Part shown: positions 21,130 to 30,904 of the stretch, piece after piece
Layout of the letters: every line of letters starts with the position of its first letter
Numbering within the stretch: position 1 is the first letter of the stretch
NCBI GenBank assembly: GCA_029891345.1
Contig: CM057009.1
Location: forward strand, 233,235,178-233,299,177
Source: Dryococelus australis
Lineage: Eukaryota > Arthropoda > Insecta > Phasmatodea > Phasmatidae
Direction: 5' to 3'
DNA length: 64,000 bases
Made by a program: the position numbers and the translations under genes
Notes under the pieces: model-generated
What the model saw: the letters and a program-made list of their open reading frames with translations, nothing else
Told to the model about the DNA's origin: nothing
Databases searched by the model: none

Positions 21130-24100
21130 TATTACTGTTATTGAGTGCCTTCGAGCACAACACAACTTACCTCCTCATCAAAAAGGTCAAAATTACAGTT
21201 TTCGTTCACCCGAAAATGGTTTTTAAAGTGAAAGTGTAGAATATCTTTTAAATCATTGTCGTTTTCATACACATATAATTTTATGTGTAGCGTGTGGTCG
21301 TAAAGTTTTTTTTTCCCTGGCTTGATGGTTAAAAATTATGTAGTAAAATTTATTTTCATTATCTATGTACTCTATACGGGGTGCTAAAATAACCTTTTTA
21401 CCCGAATGTACCAAATAGATAAAAGGGTATATTTTTTTAAGTTTTTATATTTGAGTTTCCTCTTCTATTATTCGTATTGGCTTTGTTTCTTTCAAATTAA
21501 AATATACTTTCGGGCGAATATTTTTATTGTTGTATTTCGATTTAGAATACACACACTGTAGAATTATTATGTTTTGCACGAATATTTACCCAAAGAATTC
21601 CTAAAGGTGGTTCATATTCCTCAGACTCCCAGCGTTCAAACCACAATGGATGGTCTATCATCCACGATATTAAAATTGGGAAAGAGATTGAAAGAATTGT
21701 AACAAGCACACATCTGACTCGTTTTCGCCGCCCTGATCAACTCTTGGTTGAATGTGTCGAGATTACTAGTTGCGTATAAATTCTAAGAATATTTTATGGA
21801 TATTGCGTTGTTAAAATAGTATATCCTTTTAAACATGCGAGCCTATTTGTGCCGCAAAATTTTGTATGCGAAATATGAATAACATTTTGACCAGTAGGTA
21901 GTATGGGGTTTCTTGTGGAATCCACATACACCATAATTTTATCATTTATACCATAAAAACCATTGATGTAAATGCTATCTCAACTATTTCCTCTCTCAAT
22001 ATCTTTAATTATTTTACTCGAACCATATACGCATAAATAATTCAACATTTTATCATGATGATGGATTTCGTCGTAATATGCATTTAATTTATATTTCTTC
22101 AGATCGGTAATGCTGGCAAATACAAACTTGTTATGGAAAGCAGTACGATAATTTTTCATAAGTCGCAATATGGTATTGAAAGAAGCTATCGAAATATCAT
22201 GTATAAAGTAAATCATAATCGTTAGTATCTCATTGTCCAAATCTGTATTCAGCTGTAAATTAAACTGGTTCGAACTTTGTTAATCACCACAATATATGTA
22301 TGTCACATCCCCATGGTTATTGTTATGGGTATTTGAGGTATTAAAATTGAACAACCCGCAATTCTCTTCAATAAATTGTATATTATCTACCTACGATTCA
22401 GCAGTAAATTTCAAGTTTTTGGTATCTACAACCAATTTTAATTCTTCGCACATGCTTTGTGGAATGAGATTTTTGTATTTGCACCATCCTCGAATTGCAA
22501 ACAATCGTTTAGCACTTCGGGGGGAGCATTTGAAATTGTGACGCGGTTCTTTAAATATTTTCAACGATTTGGAAACCGTTAATTTCGTTAAATAAATTGG
22601 CTAGATCGTTTTTGAAAATGATACCACTATCTCCCATGAATGAATCGGTAATCTTCACCACTAGTGTGTATTTTCCATCAGGTATGGCTTCCAAGTACTT
22701 GCTCAAATAATACAAATCAGATAAAATTATTTTCAATAGTACTATTCGATGAAAATAGCGTTCGTGATTGTCATACGTGTTGTCAATGGTTATTTCTCCT
22801 GGATCTTTATCTTCGTAAATGGCAGAAATCCCCGGAATACCAACAAAGGATAAGAAGTTTACGACATAATGTCGACCATCAATCACATTTTACATATATT
22901 CAGCATTTGATGGAAATTGTTCGTTCACTGAAGGTTTATATAAAAATTCCGTGACCATAAAATCATCATTGTTGTTGGCATTCACATATTTTTTAGGGTT
23001 TTCCTTAATGGAAAATCGCAGTGTTTTATTCGACCTGGTCGCGTGGACAATCGCTTCGATTTTGTTTGTGTCGTAGAGCAGGGATGTGTTTGTATCTCCT
23101 ATATAAATGTATTGATACGTGGAACTATTGGATGTGGTGCGCATTATATACGAAACACCGGTAAGTTGTGTATTTAGTTGGTTTTCATGGAAATTATCGT
23201 TTATCATAGCCGTCATAACAAATATGGGCGTGTATTTGGTCCATTGGCTTTTAAGCGGGGCCAAATTCGTCACCAAAACGCGGACAAATTGTTCGGAAAC
23301 ATTACGAAAAAAGGTTAAAATTAAAGAACGCGTAAGTGTTGCAAAGTAATTGATTAACGCAACATTTGAGTTTAATGAATTTCGCATTTTATTGATAGCT
23401 ACGATCCACCAACTTTAATTCGTGATTGTTTACTATGTATCAATTCAAATGTACTGGTGAATAAACAGCTTCCCCCAAGTATTCAAACACACCCTCTTGA
23501 ATAATTTGCTCGTAGTTATTTGATTCGAACGAAAATATAACATTTGCCGTACTTACATCCAAATCCGAAATTTTTGCCTCGTTCATAATTAATTTGGAAA
23601 AACCAACTACTAATGTATTAGTGGAAAGAGCGGAGGAAGTAGAAGAGGACGAGGATGACGTGTAGGAAAAATGGAAACTTTGATCGTCATTTAGTCGCTT
23701 AGTATCATACATATTTTTTTGGATGGCATATCATAAAATAATATGTGTTTGAAAGAACAAACATTTCGTGCTGATATTGTGCATTTGAAATATACTTTTT
23801 GATCCTGGGATTGTCCATCAGAGATACTGAATTGCTTTCGACTTGAAACAAAAAGGTAATGTTGTACTTGTTGACCAATTTTAACTTATCCAGAATGGGA
23901 ATCTGAGCCACGTTGAGTGCTAGTGATGTAGAACTATCGATCAATACTTTGACCAAATCGTTATTCGGTGTCACCACTACACTATTCTTTAAGTTATTCG
24001 GCACAACGGAAACGAAATTATTTTGTAGCCTGATATACTCGACGGGAAGGTTTATCAAAGTAGTATAGGATTTATAAAACTGAGACATGTATTTGGAAAA

Positions 24101-24384
24101 CAACAAGTGCTTGTTTGATAGGTGTTGTAAATTATTAATGGTTTGTGCCGCCAACCAGTCATTGTCTTTATCGAGAACGGAAATTGACAATTTTCAGTAT
24201 TGAGTTGTAAGTGAATCTCTTTATCCGTGTATTCAAACGTCTTCGCCACGATCGCTTTGTTAGTAAATGTTATGATATTTGGTGTTCGAATTTTACCCTT
24301 GTTATATGACTTGACCACCGCCGTAGTTTGAGCATCCAACCCGTAGGTAAAATCACTATCGATTTGGCTGATGGTGGACATCAA
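21130..24384 (-). pseudogene. very large viral protein (over 1,000 codons), fragmented
   Basis: Almost the entire 3.25 kb reads as protein on the minus strand in successive blocks: 24384-24190 (ATG start, MMSTISQIDSDF), 24190-23705, 23712-23440, 23387-22890 and 22886-22551 (these two in the same frame), 22240-21980, about 21970-21730, 21720-21560, 21540-21470 and 21460-21140, ending with EEVSCVVLEGTQ. Composition is globular with many Asn, Thr and Val; one Ser run (about 23640-23670) is coded by a simple repeat. No P-loop, membrane anchor or polymerase motif was seen. It may be one giant structural protein or two adjacent genes with the split near 22500. Not assigned to a named core gene. Confidence 0.5.
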
Positions 24385-24389
24385 TAATT

Positions 24390-25242
24390 GTAAAGTCTTT
24401 GAATTTGATAATCGGATTATTTATGTTAGTGTAGTTCATCACGAAAATTATATATCCTTCAAAATAGTGTTTTACACATTTACCCGATTTAGAGCCAACA
24501 TCCTGCATCAACCTGGTTAAATATGCAGTCTCGCGAGGTTGTAAGTTTTTCGCAAGTATCGCAAATCCGGTTTTACTACTATTGAGTACTTCGTCAAAAC
24601 TATTAATTATTTTGGCAAGGTCTTTAAACGGATTCGATTCGCAACCATTATGTAATTATTGTATCTATCCAATATATCGGAATTATTAAATCTCAAACGA
24701 TGTTGAGAAACTTTAAGTGACATCGGGTAGATTTAGAAATATTTGTCTATTTTCTGATTTGATTTCCGCCAAGTCGATAATATTCTCGAAAGAAATGGTA
24801 TCTGCTTTATAGGAAAATCAAATGGTTCAGCACAATTTTTGTTTAAAGCACAAATAATGTGGTGTTGGTCATTTACCAATAGGTCAATGTGCCAACGTTT
24901 AAAAGTCGCATAATTTATTTCCAAATTGTGTAAACATTGTGATATAATTAAACATTTTTGTTTAATATGCTTAATCCCATATCCCTTTTTTCTCGCCTCT
25001 TCTTGATATAAATTTTCCGGAAGTTTTCCCTCAAAGTTAAAAAAAAAAAGTATAGTCATTCAATGATGGTCAATTTTGTAAACTGTAAATAAAGTTTTTA
25101 TAATCGGTTAATTTGATCGTGTTAATAAGAAAAAAAATTTCGAATATTCATTTGTTAGACTTTTCGAAATTGTAAAAGGCCCTTTTTTTAAATTGGCACC
25201 ACCTAAATTGTTATTGTTTTGAAAACTCTGCGAACTTCCCAT
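24390..25242 (-). pseudogene. viral protein with N-myristoylation motif, broken
   Basis: Starts at a true ATG (25240-25242) with MGSSQSFQN, matching the N-myristoylation consensus (Gly2, Ser6). About 45 codons on, frames shift and the main block 24733-25059 follows (contains GKLPENLYQEEARKK and KRWHIDLLVNDQHH), then a last block 24460-24660 (contains LQPRETAYLTRLMQDVG) whose frame runs across the start of the next gene. Total about 280 residues. ATAAG lies 15 bases upstream of the ATG. Lipid-modified proteins are frequent in virion envelopes and tegument-like layers, which is the inferred location. Family unknown. Confidence 0.5.
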
Positions 25243-25257
25243 ATTTTAATTAAGATT

Positions 25258-25261
25258 CTTA
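25258..25261 (-). promoter_or_regulatory. TAAG late-promoter-like motif
   Basis: ATAAG on the minus strand, 15 bases upstream of the ATG at 25240-25242. Confidence 0.3.
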
Positions 25262-25262
25262 T

Positions 25263-25608
25263 ATACAAAACAATACACTACCTTTTATTTGCAACACATA
25301 ACCTTTTTATTTACTTTATATCGAACTAAAAAAAATATTGGTTTGTATTTTTTAATGGGTAAAAAAAATATACTATACAAGGATCAGTTTTGTAAGTAAC
25401 TTTGTTTATTATACCGGCAACATCCGTTGCGAAAGGATAAAAATATCACAATTGTCCCTTTTTTTTTTGGTTGTTTCTCGAAAATCTCCTCAGCAAACAT
25501 AAAAAAAAAAAAACCCATTTCACGGATCAATACCTTTGGAAAAATCGTCAATTATAAATTACGAGTGAAGCATGGTCTTCCTGATAATTAAGACCGGAGT
25601 TTATGTTT
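25263..25608. other. AT-rich divergent intergenic region
   Basis: No gene seen. It separates the minus-strand myristoylated-protein gene from the plus-strand helicase gene, so it would have held both promoters. It has A and T homopolymer runs (for example 25460-25470 and 25501-25513). Confidence 0.5.
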
Positions 25609-27290
25609 TAGAGATGTGTTGAGTAGTAATGAAATGTGTTTACGGGCGCAACAAATTCCACATGAAAATCCCGAGGACAAGTTAATTACTCTTGTATATT
25701 CATCGAATTCCGAACCGAAGGCTGTGGCAACAACGACAAATTTTTCGTCGGTAAAGTTAACTCTTTCAATGGAATATGAACTTGTTAAAACAACTTTATT
25801 TACATGTGTCGATGAGTAAGATGGCGAGTTGGCTACACTTAAATACATAACGTTAAATGATCCTGCCGGCAGTGGGAAATCTACATTATTGAATATTTTT
25901 CTCGAAGAAAAAAAATACAGAGGTTTTTACACGACCCCGCAACACATCCTATTGCGAAATATTTGTCGACAGATGAAACTAGCAAATGGTTTGATGTTAT
26001 CAAGTCTACTAATTCGGTTGACTAAATTTAGTCACTACGAATATTTGAAATTCATGCAGTTCTTGCCACTGATTGATATTGACAAAATATCTACAGTGGT
26101 ACAAGAATTGAGCAAGTTTTGCGATATCGGATACAACACGGCTTCGTTTTTTTGTGGAATGCAACAACGACTATTCAGTTTCCTTCGACGCACCCATTGT
26201 TTTATTTGTTGATGAATACAGTATGATCAGTGCATGTCTAGCAAAATTTATAGTTGAATTTTTCCAAATGGTGAAGCAAACTTTTAGTAATATATTGATT
26301 TATTTTGTGGTGATTGGTAGCCGTTTGTGACAAACAAACCCAATGACATATCGTTTATTTGCGAACTATGCGGTGATAATTTGTTTCCTTACCACACAGT
26401 TTAGGAACATGGAGTCGACATACCAGGAATTTCTGACAACTATAAATACCGCTCCGAATTGGAAGAAACTGCTTACACGTCATTTAGGAGTACACAATCG
26501 TAACATGAGTTGTTTCACTCTGGGTTTTGAGTATCCGGTAGAGTTGTTGGCAACTGTGATTGAGACGAAAAACAAAACTGCTTCACGTTTGGTACTCAAC
26601 GCAAAATAGATTATGAACTGGGCGCAGGAAAACTTGGTGGTTTCCGGATTAGTTTTCTTTGCCTTTTCAAATATCGAATCACAGTATTTCAATTCAAGCA
26701 TGTCGATTGCTGTTCTCGCTCAAATAAAAAAATTTCTAAAGGAATGTAGCTGCCGGTTTGATGTGACTGAGATGGACAAACAGAGTATTTTCAATCATCG
26801 TCCCCGGTTCACTCCGATTTTCTTTTCAAACGATAAAAAAATTGATAACAGAGAAGAATGAAAACCGCAAACCCGTCTACTTGCCACTAATCGTTGGTGT
26901 TCCCTACCGCAGTTTAATTCATGGCCATGGAGTATGCATCAGTGAAGTTTTACATTATTTGGGAAAAGTTGGAGATGAAATACTCATGTGTGATTAGGAG
27001 AATAACAATCTTTTTCTGATACTAAAATGTTTCTTCAAGACGAATCTCTATACGATATATAAATTTGCCTTTCAACACACATGTGAAGATACTAAAAACA
27101 GTAAACTCTTATTATATAGTTTCCCGCTTCAAATGACTTATGGAAATACAGTTCAGAGCGGTATAGGATAAACAATTGATAATTACATTTATGCTAATTT
27201 GACAGGATGTATGCTAGAATAAATTAATGTAGTCTTATCCAGAACAACAAGCAAGAATAAATTGAAATTAATTCAAGTGTAAATACTTTT
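25609..27290 (+). pseudogene. superfamily 1 helicase (Pif1/RecD type), endogenous viral
   Basis: SF1 helicases unwind DNA 5' to 3' using ATP. The motif series is present in order: motif I DPAGSGKST (about 25859-25885), motif II FVDEYSM (about 26208-26228; Pif1-type DExSM), motif III region IGSRL-QTNP (about 26313-26342), an arginine-containing LTTQFRN (about 26390-26410), motif V SFPLQMTYGNTVQSG (about 27118-27162) and motif VI VVLSRTTSKNKL (about 27230-27265). An upstream block from about 25609 is in frame with motif I, separated by one TAA. Frameshifts lie near 26170, 26330 and 26860, and several stops occur. Length about 560 codons. Baculo- and nudiviruses carry an accessory helicase of this kind (helicase-2), so a viral origin fits the neighbours. 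A cellular or transposon Pif1 (Helitron) is less likely: no Rep domain is visible. Confidence 0.8.
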
Positions 27291-27429
27291 TTGTTACTAA
27301 TGTAAATACATCAATGAATAAAAAAAATATTTTTTCCTAACATTTAGTGATTTTCTGACTTTATCCTCTTTTTTATCCTACTTTTCCCAACCCTATGTGA
27401 AACAATTTTTTTCATGTTGTATTTGTATA

Positions 27430-27433
27430 TAAG
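27430..27433 (+). promoter_or_regulatory. TAAG late-promoter-like motif with TATA context
   Basis: TATATAAG ends 3 bases before the ATG at 27437. In baculovirus-type late genes transcription starts within TAAG, giving very short leaders as here. Confidence 0.4.
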
Positions 27434-27436
27434 ACG

Positions 27437-28530
27437 ATGAATAAAAAACAGCAAATATACGCATTTACCATTATATGATCCATTTTATTAATTGGAATTT
27501 TAGGGTTTGTTTTATGGAAATTTAAAAGTAAAATTAAAGGGTCGGTGAATACACAATTTGGTGCGAGTACATCTTTTGGAGGTACTGCTAATTCAGGAGC
27601 TGCAGCTGCCGGTCATTTAGTAAATCAATATTACACTATGAAAAAGCAATCATTCCTTTGTGATTTTATCTTTACAATTAGAGAGTTGCTAAAGTTAAAA
27701 GCATGGAGAAAATTAAATAAAAACATGACTCATTCTCAATTTATGGAATCAGTTGAATTTTTAAAACTAAATCCACCACTGTACTTGGATTTTTATATCT
27801 GACAATCGTCATAAATAACAAATTTTTTTTACGATTCTGTATTGAGGTTAAAAGGCGTAAATGTATATCCGTTAATGACTGAACGTGATAAACTCGCTTC
27901 TGAAATAAAATGTAATATTTCGCAATTAACTCATCGTTTAAATGTTCTATATCTAAAGCAGTATACTATCCTAAAAAAATTGTTTGGGTCCGCACTTTAC
28001 CCGCGAAAATTACAAAATATTTTTGAGAGACGAACAACATGCAGAAAATGAAAATATTAAACAGTTGACAAAATTACAATACTAAGATAATTCCCTATCT
28101 TTTCAAATCGAGGAGTTTAGGGAAAAAAAAGGTGGTTCTGTTCGACACAAGTACGAAAAAATATTCAATCATGTGAAAAAATAATAATTTCTTTTCAAAT
28201 TACCTCGAAGACGTATTGGCTGATGTAGAGACATTATGAGACGGCGTTCCAAAGACAAACGATCCCCAAAAAATACATAAATCTATGGCACCTCTTATCG
28301 ATAACTTGAGTTATTCTCAAATTTTAGAAATAATGTCTGCATTCCTCACTTACCTGCCAGTAAAATACATTGAAAACGCCATTCAAACATCTGCGCTGCA
28401 AGTATTTTATGGTATGCCCACAATCATTTGCATTCTGAGCTCGGTCGTCATTGCACCCGATGGACAGCTATACAACCGACAATCGTTCTATGTAATTTTG
28501 AGGTTTTTACTATTGTTTGCCAATATATAG
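27437..28530 (+). pseudogene. viral envelope-type protein with N- and C-terminal hydrophobic segments
   Basis: ATG at 27437 (MNKKQQIYAF). A signal-anchor follows (SILLIGILGFVLW) with one in-frame TGA inside it, then a Gly/Ala/Ser-rich linker (GASTSFGGTANSGAAAAG). A long helical region, with TERDKLASEI near 27880 and EEFREKKGG near 28105, contains several stops and at least two frame changes. From about 28190 the frame is open except for a TGA near 28247 and ends with hydrophobic segments (FYGMPTIICILSSVVIAP and ILRFLLLFANI) at 28530. Total about 360 codons. Two-ended hydrophobicity and size would suit an occluded-virion envelope protein such as PIF-5, but no decisive motif was seen. Next gene starts 9 bases later. 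Confidence 0.5.
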
Positions 28531-28531
28531 A

Positions 28532-28535
28532 TAAG
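28532..28535 (+). promoter_or_regulatory. TAAG late-promoter-like motif
   Basis: ATAAG 4 bases upstream of the ATG at 28540, immediately after the stop of the preceding gene. Confidence 0.4.
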
Positions 28536-28539
28536 AACT

Positions 28540-29520
28540 ATGAATAAAGGAAATAAACAACTCTATGTGGGATTGGGTCTACTCATAGTTAGTTTAATTA
28601 TTGTAATTCCACTCGGTATATACATTTGGAAAAAACACCACAATTTTCACACCTCTGTAATAGAATTGGACACGGAGGGTGGTGGGGTACAAAGAAAAAA
28701 TTACATCTCCACCAAGACCGCATCTCTGGAAAACGAATTTACTACAGAAACCGATGATTTTACAAATACCAACGAATCTAGTTTAACCGACGAAAAAAAT
28801 ATCATCTATACAGTCATCAACCATCAAGCCGGGAGAGGCGAGTATGATTCGTTTTAAAACGGTAAAGAGATACACTATGAATATTCCCAGAGGTGTATTT
28901 ACTCAGTTAATATTTAATTTTTAAAACGGTTAAATTTCGGAGCATTTAATAAAATTTCCGACATTTTGGACGAACATTCGCAAACTATATTCACGGTTCG
29001 TCTACACGATACTGAAGACGGCCAAGTCAAGGGTTCGTTGGATGTCAATAAAATAAATTATAAAACTTTACTCGACCAACCGCTAAATTACAAGCTATTT
29101 TACATTGAATGGATTTTTGAAAATTGAATCGAATTAGTTTATGGGTCCGATAACAAACGAATCGTGATTGTATCTCCCGAGGCATCCAGAAACCTCAAAT
29201 GGTTTTCAATCAGTTTCGTCACTAATGCCAAAACTATTCTGAAATTAGAAAAGTAATAAGTGAATGTTGAATTGAAATATGTTTCATCAGCGGTCACTGC
29301 GCTATTTGGTGACTGTGATAAACGGAAACTAGCTCCGATTACCCGACTGTTGAGGTCGAGCGCGTGAGTCAAACTGCTCTCTGATGAGTCCATCTGTCGT
29401 TAAAATGAAAATGTTTTGAAAGTTAAAAAGTATAAACAAGTTTTCAATGCAACTTGCATAATGATTGCAGGAATAAAACAAGCGGGGTTTCATTTTAACA
29501 TTTCGCATAAATCTAAGATT
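28540..29520 (+). pseudogene. viral protein with N-terminal signal-anchor
   Basis: ATG at 28540 (MNKGNKQLYVG). Residues about 9-30 are a strong membrane span (GLLIVSLIIVIPLGIYIW), then a Thr/Asp/Glu-rich stalk (TTETDDFTNTNES) to a stop at 28857. Coding-like sequence resumes at about 28930 in another frame (LHDTEDGQVKGSLDVNK, VSPEASRNLKWFSISF) and again after 29260 (SAVTALFGDCDKRKLAP) to about 29510. The predicted protein of about 320 residues is a type II or III membrane protein with an acidic stalk and a soluble domain. A minus-strand frame at 29139-29393 is treated as a shadow. Family unknown. Confidence 0.45.
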
Positions 29521-29778
29521 TTTTTTTTTTTTTACACTTTGCTCATTTAATTGATAAGAACGTGCTAATAAATCCTAGTAATTTTTTTGCATCTGAAATT
29601 AATCGTGTATGGCAAAGTAAAATAAAACAGATCTTTTCATCCGATTTATAAAGGTCGGTAAAACTCACAATGCCATATGTAGAAACTTACATTCCTTCAC
29701 AGCAAATAAAAAATATATATATAAATCTTACATTCCTTCTCAGCCAATACAAAAATAACAAAACTCGCACAGCGCGTG
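29521..29778. other. AT-rich spacer
   Basis: No gene. It contains a T run (29520-29533), and two similar segments with CTTACATTCCTTC followed by A-rich sequence (about 29688 and 29727), a small tandem duplication of about 40 bases. Confidence 0.5.
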
Positions 29779-29786
29779 TATAAAAA
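29779..29786 (+). promoter_or_regulatory. TATA box
   Basis: TATAAAAA about 60 bases upstream of the first in-frame ATG (29846) of the ankyrin gene. Position and sequence suit a host-RNA-polymerase-II (early) promoter, unlike the TAAG sites before other genes here. Confidence 0.5.
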
Positions 29787-29836
29787 CGAGACGATTGAAC
29801 CAAGGGATCACACTCGCGCTCTGCAAACTACAGAGT

Positions 29837-29962
29837 GAAGACACCATGAGAGCCAGCAGAGACACCATGAGAACCAGTGAAGATGCCATCAGAGCCAATG
29901 AAGACACCATCAGAGCCAGTGAAGACACCATCAGACCAAGTGAAGACACCATGAGAGTCAGT
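29837..29962 (+). repeat. six 21-bp in-frame coding repeats
   Basis: Exactly six 21-bp units, each coding seven residues of the form (E/R)D(T/A)(M/I)R-x-(S/N): EDTMRAS, RDTMRTS, EDAIRAN, EDTIRAS, EDTIRPS, EDTMRVS. The heptad length and charge pattern could form a short coiled coil or an unstructured N-terminal extension. Variation between units shows the array is not newly formed. Confidence 0.9.
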
Positions 29963-30710
29963 GAAGACAAACAAGACTTGTTTGACGAAAAGGAACTGTC
30001 AATGGTGAGTTTAGCTGCCTATCGTGGTTGGCTATATGAACTTGTACGCATGAAGGAGATGAAATTAAATTTTGTAAAAAAGGATTTTGGTGGTAAATTT
30101 CCAATTCAGCGAGCAGCCGTGGCGGGGAATTTGGAAATTGTAAAATTTCTAATAGAAGAAGGTGTCAACATTTTAGCAAAAGATTTAGCGGGTATAACCA
30201 TATTGGGGTATGGCAATTATTATTTCGAAAATTGGCCCGCACTTGTGTATTTTGTGCAAACAATAGACGTGGTAATGAAAGGGATTCACAAAGACTGGAA
30301 ATTGTTGGTGAAAGCGGCTAATGCAGATCGTGAAAACATTGTGCGTTACTTAATTGAAAATTGTTTGGGTGAACCGGTTTTCTTAGAAAAGGATTTGTTA
30401 CTGCATTTCGCGTCCCAAGACGGCATCGCGGAAGGGGTAGATTATCTGCTACAAAACGAAGCAAATGTTTTATAAGTGGGACGTAATAACATTACAGTAT
30501 TACACGAAGCTGTTTCTAGTAAAAAATATATCGACAGTTTTGTGTGTTTTGGACAATGTAAAAAAGGCATTAAATAATGACAAGGAAAAATTTGAAGATT
30601 TCGTAAATTCTGAGGATTTGTATGGTTGAGCTGCAATTATGTGGGATACGAACGAATAAAATTTTTTGAAATTTTAATTGAACATGGTGCAAACCCTAAA
30701 CAAGACTAAA
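29846..30710 (+). pseudogene. ankyrin-repeat protein, viral-type
   Basis: Ankyrin repeats mediate protein binding. The first in-frame ATG is 29846 inside the heptad repeats; the frame is intact to 30475 (about 210 codons). After the repeats come SLAAYRGWLYELVRM, then FPIQRAAVAGNLEIVKFLIEEG (a clear ankyrin repeat), then KAANADRENIVRYLIEN and LLHFASQDGIAEGVDYLL. After the TAA at 30473-30475 the same theme continues in another frame (TVLHEAVSSKKY, then GAAIMWDTNE-like and LNMVQT) to about 30710, so the gene is truncated by a stop and frameshift. Ankyrin proteins are common in large DNA viruses of arthropods, where some act as IkB-like inhibitors of immune signalling; whether this one did is unknown. 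It has its own TATA box. It could alternatively be a host ankyrin gene fragment. Confidence 0.7.
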
Positions 30711-30904
30711 TGAAGCCAATGTCTTATTTATAGGTATACTAGTAGGTATCTATGCATATATTTTTTGAATGAAAATTCTCAAATGTTAACAAAAATGTAA
30801 ATAATATGTAAAAAAAAATTATATATATACATATATACTATAGAAAATATGAAATTCTGTTTTAATTTTTTTGTAAATAAACAATACATACAGGTTAATT
30901 ATAA
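30711..30904. other. AT-rich spacer
   Basis: No gene; convergent 3' ends of the ankyrin gene and the next minus-strand gene, with several AATAAA-like and TA-rich stretches. Confidence 0.4.

Noticed and set aside
25588-25848. 86-codon minus-strand frame opposite the helicase start
   Set aside because: The plus strand is in frame with Walker A through one stop, so the minus frame is a shadow.
29740-29970. Minus-strand frame with repeated LMVSSLA units, looking like a membrane protein
   Set aside because: It is the antisense of the six 21-bp coding repeats of the ankyrin gene; the plus strand continues into clear ankyrin repeats.
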